Part shown: positions 1 to 12,499 of the stretch, in pieces
Layout of the letters: each line of letters opens with the position of its first letter
How positions within the stretch are numbered: the stretch's first letter is position 1
Origin: Isoetes taiwanensis
Lineage: Eukaryota > Streptophyta > Lycopodiopsida > Isoetales > Isoetaceae
NCBI GenBank assembly: GCA_021234155.1
Contig: JAJEKV010000064.1
Location: forward strand, 6,512,001-6,576,000
DNA: 64,000 bases
Direction: 5' to 3'
Made by a program: the position numbers and the translations under genes
Notes under the pieces: model-generated
Databases searched by the model: none
Told to the model about the DNA's origin: nothing
Seen by the model: the letters and a program-made list of their open reading frames with translations, nothing else

Positions 1-131
1 TGATAATTACACGATTGTTATTTGCACAGTGTAAGTGAGACAAATAAATTAATTTTTCATTACTTATTGAGTACAAAGAAGCTCGGAGCATGGCTCATAC
101 AAAACTGTAATTTACAAACAAGTCAAAGGGA

Positions 132-3100
132 CTATCTACCCTGTGTAGGAACAACTGCTTGTATATTCATCTCGCCTTCTACAATTAATGCCTCCATTAG
201 ATGATCCCTCCGTGACTTGGCATAGGCATCGATGAAACCAACTGGGTGTCATCTGCATGGTGCACAAGTATTAGAGGACTATACCAACAAATAACTAATA
301 GGAAAATAACATGTTCTACTTACAAAAATGGAGCTTGGCTGTGCATCAACCACGGCATCTATGAATTTGTGCATGTAAGCCACAATGTACATGCAAGGGT
401 TGCTGGTACTAGTTTCTGGCATTTTAGGACAGAACACAGGAGCATCAAAGTTCTTCCTACCATGGCTTAAAAAGTCGTTGGATCCGAGAGCATCATGTTA
501 TTGATCACAAGCTTATGAAACCTGCAAAATTGCAATGTGAGAATAAATCAAGCATAAGAAATTGCAATATGAGAATAATCAAATCATAAAAACAAAACAG
601 AAACTCATACTTACTTCTGGACCACTTTAGCATCGGGTACATAGCCTTTGACAGGAGAGAGGATCTGTATACTTGGGCTAGCTATAGATGGAAAAGAGCT
701 TTTCATTGGACCAGCAAGCACAAGTATTGCCAATGCCACATTTGGGCCTTGCAGAATTGGAACAAATATGTATTGGCATCTTGCAATCAAAATGCCATCC
801 AGCCCTTCCTTTATGTTAGTGTTCTGTGCATCTGCCCCCCTGTTCTTGAGGGAATTCACAAAATTCTGAAGGTGTCCTATCGAACCGTAAAAACTTGTGT
901 TTCCAATCGATGGAAGATCGCTACAAAGGTACCTGCACACAAATCCAGATTACATATTAATACATAAGATGAGTGACTTAGGGAATGAAATAACATAAAT
1001 ATGTTGAAATGCTAGCCTACCTCCCATAGACATCTACCATCTTAGAGGTCAAGTCCAGCTTCCAAAGAGAACTTCGTCAACATCACTTTGAAAGATAGAG
1101 GGTGCAGGCTTAGGAGGACAAATCCCTATAAGGAGTGAATGGAACCAACCTTTTCGGTCGGTTCACTAAAATCGCATAAGGAAACAACAAAGATTAGCAA
1201 AAGAATATATCTATTGTAATCAATTGTATATTACTCACCTTGTAAATTCATCACCGTTTCAAAGATCTTCTCGAGGACTGCACCTTATTTGTTATCACAT
1301 CAATAGTTGCTTGTAGATCCTCTTCCTCTTCCTGGCCTCCGACTTCGGAAGGATCGGGATCAGCTTCCTTCACGGCTTTGATGATCGTCCTATGCACAAA
1401 AAAATGTGGTTAATTACCATAAATCTGAGATGTTTAACAAAATTAGTTCATCTTGGACATACCTCTTTCTAGGTGGTGGTGGCACTTTTTGCCCGGAGAT
1501 TTTCTTTTCGAGGACATTTTTTTTTGTTCTTTGGAGATTTTGCCTGCTTTTTTTTCCTTTTGGAGTGCCATCACCAAAGATTCTTTTGCCTCCTCTTTGG
1601 AGTGGACTCAACTACCAACTCAGCTTCCTCTTCCCTGGTATCTCCTGGGTTAAAATCTGGATCTGTGTCCTTTGTAGCTTCTTCTGTAACAGGTCCAGAA
1701 CTGGGACCTGCAGATGATGCTGAGACAGAAGCTGAATCTTTCTTAGCTTCTCCAATTACTAATTTAGCACTTGGTGATGAAAGATTTTCTGTTGCAGCAG
1801 TCATTGAAGGCTCTGCACCTGCACCTGCTTTAGCTTTCTCAAGTGCCATCCTCTCAATTTCCTCAACTTCACTTTGCCATGTTCGAAAGCGCAATTGCTG
1901 CGGTGTTCTATTACTGGCACTGAAAATGTCATTGGTGATCTGGAGCTGGAAGGTAGAGGGTCTACAGATTCGGTCTGCTTATTATGCTCAGTAAAATCTG
2001 TAAAGAGAGTCGATGCAGATGGCTCAAGAACATCAGCCATTAAAGCTGCTTCTGGGATAGGAACAGCCTCATCTGCAAACAAACAAATGATCTAAATTTC
2101 AATAGACATAAAAGAACATGAAAACAGAACTAATGAGAAATATATGGTACATCCTGCCAAGCATGTACATTTCATGTACATAGAATGTACCAAATGTAAG
2201 TAACTACATTTAACTATAGCCAAATGTACATGTACATGTTCCTCAATGTACATAAAGGTACATCAATGTACCCAGATGTACACTGATGTACCCAGATGTA
2301 CCCAGGTATCCAGTTAGGGAATGTAGATCTATGCCAAAAAAAAAGCACATATATGTAAAAAATGCACATACTTATGAATCCATCTACAGATGCACTCTAA
2401 AGATAAATGCATGTACATCTATTTGCAGATGTAGACTCCATTAGAGACATGTACAACTGATACAACTGCAGTCCAAGCTCAAAAATAAAAGCATCAATAA
2501 ACAAGCAAATATATGCCTATGTACCTCTGCTTACAGATGTACACTAAAAGTTATACATGTACAAGGAATAGCAATGCACTGAAAGCCATACATGTAGAAC
2601 TATGCAGATTACAATAACAAATATGAATGAAGAGAAATATAAGTTTAAATTAGTTGAGAGCAATGCATACCTTTCACAAATAGGAAACCAAGTGAATTCA
2701 ATGCCCTCATCCCGGATGCAACCTTTTATGCAATTAAATCTTTCATGGACCAGATAACACAAGCGAAGAGGCAATAAGCATCTCTCGCATGGAGCTAAGC
2801 AGCAACAAACCGGTTTTGCAAAGCCTTGGCCACAACAAATGTACATGAACCCGAATGTGATGAACTGCTCTATAGAAGTAGCTCCTACAGGGGTAGGGCC
2901 TCCGGTGCGAAACAATAGGTCCCGCTCTCCCCATGAAATCCAAAATCTGTGAATGCCTTTCCTGAACCAATTCAATGCAATTAAGTTTTTCCTTTGCTTG
3001 TTCAATTGAGATTTCATGCCTTTCAATGTCTTTAGTTGCTTCCTGCAAACCAATTTCTAGCTTAGAAGAGTGTTGTTCTTTATCATGTCTACTCATAACC

Positions 3101-3753
3101 AAGTCTTCCAACTTGTACTTCAACACTCCGAACATAACAAAGATTTCCAAAGCAGGATCCCGGACAATTTGTCAAATTCTGTTTTTTGTCTCATCTATTT
3201 TCCGGCGGTCTGCTGCGGATCTTCTGGATAGCATATCCTTTCTACCCTCAATCCGGCTGATGACCTTCAATGCATCCCTCCTTTTTTTCTTCCAAAGGCT
3301 TCTACTTCATTCAATAGGTTAGTTTTCTCCTCCAACCCATGCTTAAGTAATCGCTTTATTGTGTCAACATCTGATCTAGAATAAGCCGGGGCTCTAATAT
3401 TACTCACCGCAATACGATGTCCCGCTTGATAGTTGAGGATTTACCTTTGTAGGGTCCTCTGTAACGCCTGAATCGAGGGTTTTGGCAAGATCTTTGGCGG
3501 TCCTAGCCACGCCCATCCAATCAACAAGCCGTCCCTTCAAGTGAAGAGCAAATGCTCGCAAAATAGGTTGAAATATAATGGTTTGTAACCCGTTTCTTGC
3601 CATAAACCAATTCATAATATTTAAAAAATCATCTTTCCATGCGTTACGGATTCTCCCTTCCTTGAATCCTCGTCTGTTTTTTGGAGCTTCACCCCATACC
3701 TCGTTCATAACCATCTCTAGGTTGGGTATGTGGGCCTCTCGCATGTTTCTCAC
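132..3753 (-). pseudogene. Multi-exon gene remnant with Ulp1/C48-like peptidase domain
   Basis: A spliced minus-strand gene is visible from consensus splice borders. Exons in transcription order lie near 3753-3408, 3375-2671, 2072-1463, 1389-1239, 1165-1021, 932-615, 521-324 and a last piece ending at stop 134-132. Donors include GTGAGT (3407), GTATGT (1462), GTAAGT (614) and GTAAGT (323). The first exons encode a basic stretch (NRRGFKEGRIRNAWKDD) and a coiled coil (KLEIGLQEATKDIERHEISI). The 2072-1463 exon is Ser/Glu/Lys-rich. The last exons resemble a C48 (Ulp1-type) cysteine peptidase: DVDEVLFGSW, IFVPILQGPNVALAILVL, IQILSPVKGYVPDAK and NPCMYIVAYMHKFIDA, where the Cys lies at the catalytic position. 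The expected His-Trp and Asp are not seen. Several exons need a change of frame, so the copy looks broken. Ulp1 domains are common in plant DNA transposons, so this may be transposon-derived rather than a host gene. The Ulp1 call is moderate; the splice structure is clearer. Confidence 0.45.
2145..2310. repeat. GTACAT-rich degenerate minisatellite
   Basis: Dense, irregular copies of atgtacat and ccagatgtac occur inside the intron between the exons ending at 2671 and starting at 2072 of the Ulp1-like gene remnant. Because GTAC is self-complementary, the tract reads similarly on both strands. No coding potential is seen. Confidence 0.6.
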
Positions 3754-4434
3754 GGAGGTCTTTGGCTTGGATCACCTCGTAACCCAAACGTAAACTCCTT
3801 GGAGGTAAAATTCCACTGCCGGAAGCACGGCATCTTGCTTGGGGCGTGGTGATGAGCAAGCACTCATCCGGGGCGTTTTGGGGCCATAGCTAGATGAAGA
3901 ATTCGTGATCTAATCCAAGCAGAGAAGGCGGGAGGGGATAGTGAACGAGAGGCAAACCAAGAAAGAATTTGGGAAAGAATTTCAAAATCCGATAATTGCG
4001 GGTTCAGAGTAGTGGATAGCCATTAATCATGGCAGTTACTAGCTGGTCATGATGACAGTTATTCCAAAAATGTGCATTCGGTACATATGTATATGTACAA
4101 AAAGGGCTACATTTATAGACACCCTTTCATGCTTTTACCCTGTTGCTTAGCAGGTCGATATCCAAGCACTGCAAATAGAACCTCAATGCCCAACATTGCT
4201 GATATGATATCTAGGTACTTACAATATTACTTCAATGTTTATTGATTATGTCATCGTCTTAGTAGTAGATGCAAAACAACAGGTAAAATAATAACAAAAA
4301 AAATTGAGGGATCCATGCATTCCCTCTGAAGCACACGATATAGATGGAACAAAGTTGTTGCTAAGTACTGTAATTCAGTTGCTACTTCCAAGTAACCTTT
4401 GGTCTCTTTAGAAATTTCTATAGAAAACCAAGAT

Positions 4435-4550
4435 CGACAAGGTGTTCAGAAGGGGGAAGGGGGGTTGGGGAGGGCATTTAGTGAATAATGTTGATCTCAA
4501 GCTATTCTTGGGGGGGAGGGGAGGGAGGGGGGTTGGTTGGGTGATGTACC
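4435..4550. repeat. G-rich tract
   Basis: Runs of four to seven G on the plus strand (gggggg and ggggagg blocks at about 4446-4476 and 4509-4536) lie in otherwise AT-rich sequence. The runs could form G-quadruplexes. The surrounding 3.9-4.6 kb shows nothing else recognisable. Confidence 0.4.
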
Positions 4551-4639
4551 TATTGCAAACCTTATCGATGATGTCTAAGAGAATTTCTCCAACCATTGAT
4601 ATCTCGCATGGCTAGAAGTTCAACGATGTAAAATGTTTA

Positions 4640-5167
4640 AGTTTAAAACCCTTAGGCCAATGCCTTATTAAATTCTTGAATTTGCTTCCATATCTTGAGC
4701 ATTTTCTTGTGCACCCTTGGTTTGCTGCTCAATCCTTTAATAAAAGAAGCTACAAGATGCAATGTATGGTTAAGCACATGGTTTACATGACATTTCACAA
4801 TATACAAAATTTTTCTACATATTGATGAATAGTCTCGTCATGCTTGATGTGAAAGGTCTGCAGATATCAGACCTTGAAGGTCAAGAAGCTTACCAAATAT
4901 TACCAAGAACTTCTTCGCAATTTCCTCTCAAGAATTAGCACCTATGTTAATCACATACTGAAGCCATGCTCTCACTTCGTCATTCTTAGAGCATTTCTTG
5001 AATTCTGAAAATTTGCAACCTTTCTTATAGCCATACTCTTGACAGTATTCTTCACAAGTCTTCAAGAAGTTGTTAGCAATGATGCTTGGATCAAAAATAG
5101 GAGAAGGAATTGGTACGCTGAGCTCAAAATAGTGGCAAGGCATATCTGAATTACCTTGAATGGTCAC
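4640..5167 (-). pseudogene. Possible retroelement gag-like remnant
   Basis: A minus-strand frame (about 79 codons from 5167) encodes a Cys- and Lys-rich helical segment (NFLKTCEEYCQEYGYKKGC, VRAWLQYVIN). It continues after a stop as an interrupted frame containing an EEIAKKFLVIFG-like stretch and a KHDETIHQYVEKF-like stretch. The order, a helical block with a WL motif, then a KF block, then a DE/QYV block, is reminiscent of gag proteins, but no zinc knuckle is seen. This is weak evidence and no element boundaries are visible. Confidence 0.25.
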
Positions 5168-5169
5168 TC

Positions 5170-6000
5170 TTCTGGTGCAGCAGGAGTTTCAGGGTTCTCT
5201 TGTGTCTTAATATGAGCGCTATCATTGTTTCTCTTTGGAGCCGTGAGTTCTCAAGATCCAGGTAGGATCTTGATAGACCCCTTCTTAGCAAACCTTCAGC
5301 CTCAGTAGTTTAAGATTTCCAGGTTGCTTAAGGGATCCATTCTTTATACCAAATTTGCAAAAAAGTATCAATCACTTTAGAATTCATAAAGCAAATTAAG
5401 ACAGTTGCACTCAGATCTGGATATCTCAAGCTGTACTAATCCTTTTCAAATAATTTTTAAAAGATAAATCATAGGAAAGTTGTGATGAGATGTGCAAAAA
5501 CTTTTGGCTCAATTTGGATATGGAATGACTGAGAAAATTGGGTTCAAATTGGACAGAAAACTTGGCCAATGCACTTCCCTGAACAGAAAAAGGTATGCAC
5601 TCTCAAATGACGATATCTCAAGTGTCGATGAACATTTTGGACTGATTTTTAAAATATCTATGAGGGAAAATTATTAGGAACATGTGCGAAAAATTTTGGC
5701 TTGATTTGGAACTGGAATGATGGAGGAAAATAAGTTCAAAGTGGATCAAGATTTAGGCCAGTGAATTGTCAGTAAAAAACAGCAAGCTTGTTTTTTTAAA
5801 TGCAATAAATGACAAATTTTTTACTTTTGACACCTTGGTACTATCTTAGGCAAGTCGGCAAGCAAGATGCATCAGGCGTTTTCAATAAAAATCATGCAAA
5901 TATGCTCAAAACAATGTTTTTATGGCAAATTGTTACTAGGCTAATGCACTTGAAAGTTAGAGATTTTTATGTTTTTTTATGATAATTTCTTAATGTTTTT
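5170..6000. other. Non-coding spacer
   Basis: AT-rich sequence without supportable genes. A pair of related segments (about 5480-5545 and 5675-5740, both reading roughly tgtgc(g)aaaaa..ttttggct..atttgga..tggaatga) suggests an old local duplication. Confidence 0.35.
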
Positions 6001-6006
6001 TGAGGG

Positions 6007-6060
6007 ATAGATAAGATAAGATAAGATAAGATAGAAGGAAGGAAGGAAGTATATTTTAAC
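6007..6060. repeat. Simple-repeat tail of LINE
   Basis: (gataa)n followed by (ggaa)n on the plus strand, directly at the 3' end of the minus-strand LINE. Other family members in the window end in (ttatc)n or (tattc)n, so the tail is part of the element. Confidence 0.65.
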
Positions 6061-7083
6061 GTCCGCGGAGGCCAAACTTGACCTATGAGACGGTACATGC
6101 AGTACACAAAGCAGATAAAACCACACCAAAAAGACAAATGCTACTATACAATGTGTCCCTACTACTGGGATGAAAAAACCCCCACATGGGAGGAAAAACC
6201 CTGGTAGTAGGCTCTCAGATCCCTTGTCCTGTAAGGGATTCTCTGACGTTAGAGACTTGCAAAATGTAGGATGCGAGACGTGCAACCATTGGCGATGCCG
6301 ACAATTGATCTGCAAATGTGCGCGCAGAGCATCTAAGATCAGCATGTGTTGCTTTCGGATATGCGTATATGCCGGACACTCTTGCGAGCATGGTGCTCAT
6401 CCTCTCTTGTCGCATGTGGCAACACCGGCATATTCTCTCATGCTTGGGATTCTCGCCCTCCATCGTAGTCCAACGACCTCTTTCAATTAGAGATGATGGG
6501 ACCCGTCCTCACGGAGAGGCAATAGCTCTTCGTTTCTTCATAGATATATCGCGCTTTCAAATGCTTGGTGTGGGCCATGTTCCGGTGTTGGATTAACTTG
6601 CGTGTGGTAGTGCTCTGTTTTAGGCTTTGCACGTGGGCGCATCCCACAGTGGTGGCAAAGCGCTCATTCAGTGTGCGACTTGTCCCTCGGGCATCGGGCA
6701 TAGCCACAATCTGGCGGTAGTCTATAGACCACGTTGCGAACCACCCACGGCGGTGCTCTGCCATACCCTCTTCGGTCGCGTTGTGGATCTTGTGCCAATA
6801 ACAAAGCCCTCGGGGAAGACGTTGTGCATCCATCTTTGGTGACCTTGTGGAAATATGCAAGATGTGCGCACATAGCGGAATGTTGCGGGGGCGAACCCAA
6901 TCTCACATAGCAAAATCGATAAGGCACCGTGTCCTTGATACCTAGGGTCGTATGTTAAGAAGGCCTTTTGCACCCTCTCTAGCTTATCCCGTGTGTTCTT
7001 GCTAATTCTTTGGACCCCGGACCTCTACCCCATACAACAATCTTGGTTCAACGAGTGCTGCGAGCAGTGTGTGCTCTACGTGC

Positions 7084-8221
7084 CTAGTCACATAGGTCTA
7101 TTCTGTAGTAGCTATTCTGCATAGCATACAGGGCTTTCCATCCCGCGCTGACCCGTCTTTCCACACAGTCATCCCATAACATGCTAGCGCAAAAGTCGAT
7201 TCCCAGATACTTGAAGGTCCTTACAACATCCACCTTCTGTCCTCTGTAATAGAGATCTGGGATATCATGCTGCGAGGAGAGGACTGCCAGGAGCTTAGTT
7301 TTCTGCAGGTTCACCGTCATTCCTGTTGTGTCACAGAACCCACTAAGAGCATCCAAATGCTGTTGCATACTCCTGGTTGTATGGGATAGCAAGTCTACAT
7401 CATCTGCATAGAGCAATTGCCTTATACTATATGCCTCTGGTAGCTGCGGGCCACCGCCCCCATGTTCTTGCATCCAGGTCTCCAACTTGTCAATGTAGAG
7501 ACCAAAGAGCATTGGAGATAACGGACATCCCTATTTAACCCCTATGGTGCTAGCAACTCGCTGATCTGATGCAGGCAATGCAGCATATATCCCATCATAG
7601 AGTCTATAGATGACATTTTGTAAGTCCTGTGGGGCATCACGGCCTTTGCAAATCTTTGCCACAACAGTCCCGAGGGACCATATCATATGCCGCTTTTGAA
7701 ATCTACAAAACAGCCCGATGCAGTCACGCCCAATGCGTGCGAGTAGCTTCCATAAGGATTCGAGAGTGAATATATGGTCGATTGGGAGTGGGCGGTGAAA
7801 CCCCCGCCGGCCAACCGCCAGCGCGCTCCCGGCTTCCTCGACCCACTAAGTTAACTTCTTCTCCACCACACCCTTAAAAGCTTTTATGAGTAATGGGCTC
7901 ACCATGATCATCGCGGTAGTTCGCGAATCATCCCTATTACCTGTCTTATGAATTGGGGTGACCATACTAACCATCCACTCCCGGGAGGCCCTCCCTTATG
8001 GCACCTGGTTAATGATCGCCGTCGAGAGGCCCTAGCAAAGCTAGCCCACCCCATTTCAATAACTCGGCTTGAAGTCCCTGCAAGTCCTTCGCTTTGCCAT
8101 TAGCCAGGTGTCTAAGGCCCTGTTGGATGTCTTCCTCCGTGAGCTGCAACATTTCTCCTACCTGATCTGGAACCCGGCAAGCTCGCTCACGGGGATCATA
8201 CAACTCCTCAAAGCGATGCAT
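7084..8221 (-). pseudogene. LINE reverse transcriptase domain, interrupted
   Basis: From 8221 the frame reads TEEDIQQGLRHLANGKAKD and LQAELLKWGG, the usual N-terminal RT block of LINEs (GKAPGPDG-like). After a break of about 500 bases with several frame changes, the frame from 7512 carries LLYADDVDLLSHT (YADD catalytic motif), MTVNLQKTKLLAV and TFKYLGIDF, the conserved C-terminal RT blocks. The plus-strand reading frames over this region are shadows. The polymerase is broken by shifts but clearly recognisable. Confidence 0.75.
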
Positions 8222-8614
8222 CCACGGTCTATGGTAATATTGCGGGTGGTTGATGCCTCTTGTACAACACCCTCGCCGCCGGCTTCGGCTCGGTCATCAA
8301 CAAATCAAACATGCGCCGCTAATGGCCTGCAATGTGCGCATGCTTTTTGGATTTCAAGAATGCTCTATAGTCCTGAATGGCCTGCTGCCGTAGCTGTGAA
8401 TCTGAGACGAGGCGCAGTTGGGTCTTTAGAGCCTTGCACTCAGCGTCAAACCAGGGATTTTGAGGGAACTGCGCAGTGTCCATTCGCGAGCGATCCCTCG
8501 CTGCAAAGCATGCACTAGCTGCTGTGAGTAAGGCGTTTACAAGCCACTCCCACCTATCATGTAACGTGCAAAGGGCATCAATCCCTGCGGTTCACGTTCC
8601 AATCTGAACTCATA

Positions 8615-9356
8615 TTACGCTTGCTTTTCGGTGAGTGCCGGCGTGTATCTCAACCCCTGATGGTTTCTACTCTGTGATTGCGCTACTGAGTGCTTCCAAT
8701 CCAAAGTGACATAAAGTGGATAGTGGTCCGACAAAGCCTCCTCATCTCTTGTTCGTGTGCCAATTGAGAGCTCGCTGATCATGTCAAGTCCTTCCACTGG
8801 AGCAAGGAGATAGTCTACCATGCTAGCTCCACCATCATGTCTATCGCTCTTGCAAGTAAAACCCCCTGATTGCGGCCATCTGATCATGCACACTACCATG
8901 TCAAAGACCTGACAGAGTTGAACCAACTCCCTTCCAAAGGCATTGGTGACTGTATCTTGAGACCGTGCGCATGTTGGGGTGCAATTTGTTTCAAGCCGAG
9001 TGGGTCGAATCGGCCTCTCCTGGAAGGTAACCGGCCCTGCAACTGCGGTCGCGGGCATTGAAATCTGCTAACAAGCGCACATGCCCTTGCTGGCGATATT
9101 GCTCTATGTCATCATACAGATCTCTATAAGGCATTTGTACATCCGTGTCTGCCTCCTGGACCTGGTAGAACTTAGAGACTCTCACCCACAGGTAGCGGTT
9201 AAGTCTGTCAGTCTTATGGAGCGAGACCGTGGCTGCTATAGCATCTTTGAAGTAGCATGCCACCCTCCATATCCTCGCTTGCCATGGCGCCAAGATTAGC
9301 GGCGGCGAAGCCCGGTATCTGGGATGTCCGGCAGCTGATGCCCACGATATTCCCAT
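8615..9356 (-). pseudogene. LINE endonuclease (APE-type) domain, frameshifted
   Basis: Two overlapping minus-strand frames together give an exonuclease-endonuclease-phosphatase fold. The first (from 9356) has LWVRVSKFYQ and the catalytic-loop motif LLADFNARD. The second (from 9058) has SMVDYLLAP and LSDHYPLYV, the SDH motif that ends these nucleases. The domain nicks target DNA to start target-primed reverse transcription. A frame change between the two halves means this copy is not functional as read. It sits between ORF1 and the RT domain of the same LINE. Confidence 0.7.
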
Positions 9357-9851
9357 GTCTCTTGCAAGAAGATGATGTCCATACCTGTAGCGATCCCAAC
9401 AAGGCCGCTGCTCTTCTTCCAGGGGAATCCCCTACAGTTCCATGATACAAGTCAGAGACACTGTCCCTATCTTTGCCTGGCGGTTGTCTACACCAGCTCA
9501 GGAGGTTGCGGGGGCCGTTCAGTGGTGCCCAAGCACCGGGTCCCGGCCGTTGCATCCGGTTTGCCGCCTCGGGTGAAAGGTCTAGATATTCGGCCCCATC
9601 GCCCTTTGCCTGCTCTTTCTTGTTGGCGCAGGTACAAACACCTTCATCTTGCCATTAACCAAGCTGGCGATCCCCACCTTTGTCTCGACTTGTGCGATTT
9701 TTGTGAACTCCTCTCGTCTCTCCTTTTGTTGCACTGGAGTAAGATCAGTGTCCAAGTATATTGACGTCCCCTTCAACCGGCTAGCGCGTTGCAGCAATAG
9801 AGTCTTCGATGCCTGGTCCAACATCTTTGTGAATTTGACCCGGTCGGGGTC

Positions 9852-10460
9852 TCATGTTTGGCCCCCGACTACGGTGGGGTTTCTCACCCCCAAATACTGC
9901 AGTTGTAGTCTGTCCAGCACCAGGGCATTAAGCTTAGCCGGCAGATCTTCTCCATGCTCTTCAGGCAAGCCCCGGACAATGAGGTTTAGCCGACGGGATT
10001 GGCGATCCTGCTCCTCGCGAAGGACCTGCCTGATTCCCTGGGCCACCTCTGCCTCCGGCATTGGGCGACTTGTTGATCTTTGCCTCGGCAAGATACATGT
10101 TCGTTTCATCTCCGAGCGGAGATCATACATCTCTCGGTGAAACTCGGCCATCCTCTTCTCTAGGGCCGAGAGCTTGGATGCTGCTTCCTGTCCTTCTGGT
10201 TGTCTCTTTTCTAGGGTGTCCAACCTTGCTTGCATCTGATGCATTCTAGCTTCATGGTCCGCAAGACGGGCGCTTGCAGTAGCCAACTGTGTAATCTGTT
10301 CCACTGCTTGCCTAAGCTCTCTCTGCAGTTGTGATATCTCATCTGTCACCTGCTGATGGATCCTATCAATCTGCTGGGTAACCTCATTCAGTGTTTGAGA
10401 TGTTGCCATGAATTCACTTCTTAACTGAGCGATAGAATGTAAAATATTTGCTAGAAGCAT
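9852..10460 (-). CDS. LINE ORF1-like protein, coiled coil plus RNA-binding-like end
   Basis: An open frame of 202 codons from an ATG at 10460. Residues about 15-120 form a long heptad coiled coil (QQIDRIHQQVTDEISQLQRE, ARLDTLEKRQ, LSALEKRMAEFHREMYDL). Residues about 155-190 read RRLNLIVRGLPEE...DLPAKLNALVLDRLQL, resembling the start of the RRM-like domain of L1-type ORF1 proteins, where a coiled-coil trimer precedes an RNA-binding module. The protein would coat LINE RNA. It lies immediately upstream of the endonuclease-coding region of the same element. The frame stops early after GVRNPTVVGG, so the C-terminal domain is probably truncated or frameshifted. Confidence 0.6.
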   Translation of the reverse strand: MLLANILHSIAQLRSEFMATSQTLNEVTQQIDRIHQQVTDEISQLQRELRQAVEQITQLATASARLADHEARMHQMQARLDTLEKRQPEGQEAASKLSALEKRMAEFHREMYDLRSEMKRTCILPRQRSTSRPMPEAEVAQGIRQVLREEQDRQSRRLNLIVRGLPEEHGEDLPAKLNALVLDRLQLQYLGVRNPTVVGGQT

Positions 10461-12490
10461 GTCAAGCTGCTTTATCCAAGGTACTCTTAAATTTGCCTCT
10501 ACTTGATAGAACTAATCACCCTTGAAGCTTGAAAATTTAACTCTTACTATCTTTTTGGGTTTGTTTGGTGTGAAACTTTCTAAGACTAAAACATACTCAG
10601 CTTTGAACTTTGGAATGTTGTGGAGGCTTTGCTTGAGCCAAGGCAGGTGCACATTTGAAGTGCGCAACATCAACGAATAGTTTTAGGGGTTTTTTATTGG
10701 CATTTGCTTACATATATGTACCAAAAAAACAAAAAAACAAAAAACAAAACGCAATCATAGGCATAGTTGCACAAAAAATACACTAAAGGATATACAATAT
10801 GTATAAAAATATATAGAAAAAATTGAATATAGGCAGAGAATATATATAAAAGCTTACTAGTTTATCTGTAGAAATATTTTATGGGGTATACATGCAGAGG
10901 GATGGATAGGAGTATGAAAAGGTCCGCTAGAATAGTTAAATAAGAGGTTTTTACCTGATCCCATCTTCGCAGATGGCATAGTCACTATTCATATAGATGA
11001 ATCCCCCGGGCTTCAAGAGATTCTTACTATAAATCAGAATTTTACCTTACTTTAGTGCTTTCAAATGCAAATTGAGAAGAAACTTCTTACCAAAGGGGCA
11101 GATTTTCATTGAAAGGAACATCATACAGGAGTTTTTCAAGAAAACCTAAGCCCTGAGATCTTGGGCACAGGGTAAAAGATTTGACAATTTTGCCTCAATG
11201 ATGCAATTTTTTGAAGCATCGAAGGTAGACCAGAGCTTTAGAAGACAAATCTAGTTAGTACCAATGGTATTTAGATCATCCTTCATGCAAATGCCTTTCC
11301 CTTCTTTTTTGAGCCAAAAGCTTCTTTTCAAATTCCCTTTTCTTGGTTGATTCTAGACAAATCCGAGGTCTTAATTTGTTTTTTAGTGTATCTGAAGGCT
11401 ATGATTAGCTTGCCCAGTTCGCCAAAAAGGCCAGACCTTGGTCTGATCAGAATTTAGGGTTCATCTCAATTTTTTTGCACAATATCCCACAGGCTTGAAT
11501 AAAGAAATCTGCCCAAGCTATAAATACCATTCCATAAGGAGATTTTTAATTGCATATGTGGAGATCCACGTGGGATATGGACCGTCGCCAGCCCACATGC
11601 TCGAACTTGCCACGTGGCAGAGGGGGATTGGATAGAGTAGATGACTAAGTGGATGGGGTAGATAAGACTTTTTTTTGTATTTTTTTTTATTTGTGCACGA
11701 TTTCCAATGAATGAATTTTGGGGGTCAAAACAAGGTCAATTTGAAAATTTGATGTGGCAAGAAAAGTAGCAAACAACATTTTTCCTACTCAAAAACTTTT
11801 GCGACATGGTGGTGAGGTGGATGATACGTGGATGATGATGTGGATGACACATGGATGATGAGGTGGACTACATTTAATGACGTGGTGGATGATATATTAG
11901 GAAGTTTGACACATTTGCACCAAAGCATTAAATTTTTTTATTTCTTAGGGTAATTCATGCATTTTCAAGATGTATGATGGCAAATATGCATTTTTTTTTT
12001 AGAGAGAGAATATGGCCTTAAACCCTCAAATTTGACGAAATTTTTGCATTTTCTCATAATAGGGGAATGAATCATGGATGCGTGACATGCTTTTGACTAG
12101 GAAAAATAGTTTTTGATAGTGTTGGTTTTGGAAAATGGTAATGGTGTATGAAAGGAGAGAGAATGAGATGTGAGAGATGGTTTTTGGGTGGAACCATGAT
12201 AAAATAGAGCCTAGAGAAATGTAAATCTTGCCTTGGAAAGTGAAATATCATGCTAAAAAACTTGGATTTAGCAAAATGCCAATGTAGCTTGAGGGATCTT
12301 ACAAATTTTGTCATAAGGGTCTTCAAAATTCAACTCCAAGTCTTCATAAATGCTCTAATTGATCAAATCTCTTTTTGTAATGCCCATATGATGTTAAATC
12401 AATGTTCTCCCTTGGTTCTTCATATCAAATGCCTTCTATAGGTCTTTAAAGATAGATGTCTTCAAGGTCCATGGTCCATTGGCTCATGCA
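10461..12490. other. AT-rich intergenic sequence
   Basis: No supportable gene. It holds A-rich runs (10725-10750), a CACGTGG-containing patch (about 11560-11640) and an imperfect GGATGA/GTGGATGA repeat (about 11810-11895). Short open frames here have no recognisable motifs. Confidence 0.5.
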
Positions 12491-12499
12491 TACATATCA

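Larger units (their letters stand above)
6007..10460 (-). mobile_element. Non-LTR retrotransposon (LINE) with coiled-coil ORF1, endonuclease and RT
   Basis: A near full-length but decayed LINE on the minus strand. In its own 5' to 3' order it has ORF1 (10460-9852), an AP-type endonuclease (9356-8615), a reverse transcriptase (about 8221-7084, YADD near 7410-7399), a C-terminal region (about 7000-6215) and a 3' end reading cctccgcggacgttaaaa. The 3' end is followed by a simple-repeat tail seen on the plus strand as (ggaa)n and (gataa)n at 6007-6050. Related 3' ends occur at 12790, 24360 and 63610, so this family is repeated in the window. Frames shift many times. No target-site duplication was identified. 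Confidence 0.8.

Noticed and set aside
1473-1994. Plus-strand frame of 173 codons
   Set aside because: It is antisense to a spliced minus-strand exon with proper splice borders; its hydrophobic, Ser-rich composition is a shadow effect.
3880-3990. CRISPR-like or phage features
   Set aside because: No regularly spaced repeats or phage genes; the window is plant nuclear in character.
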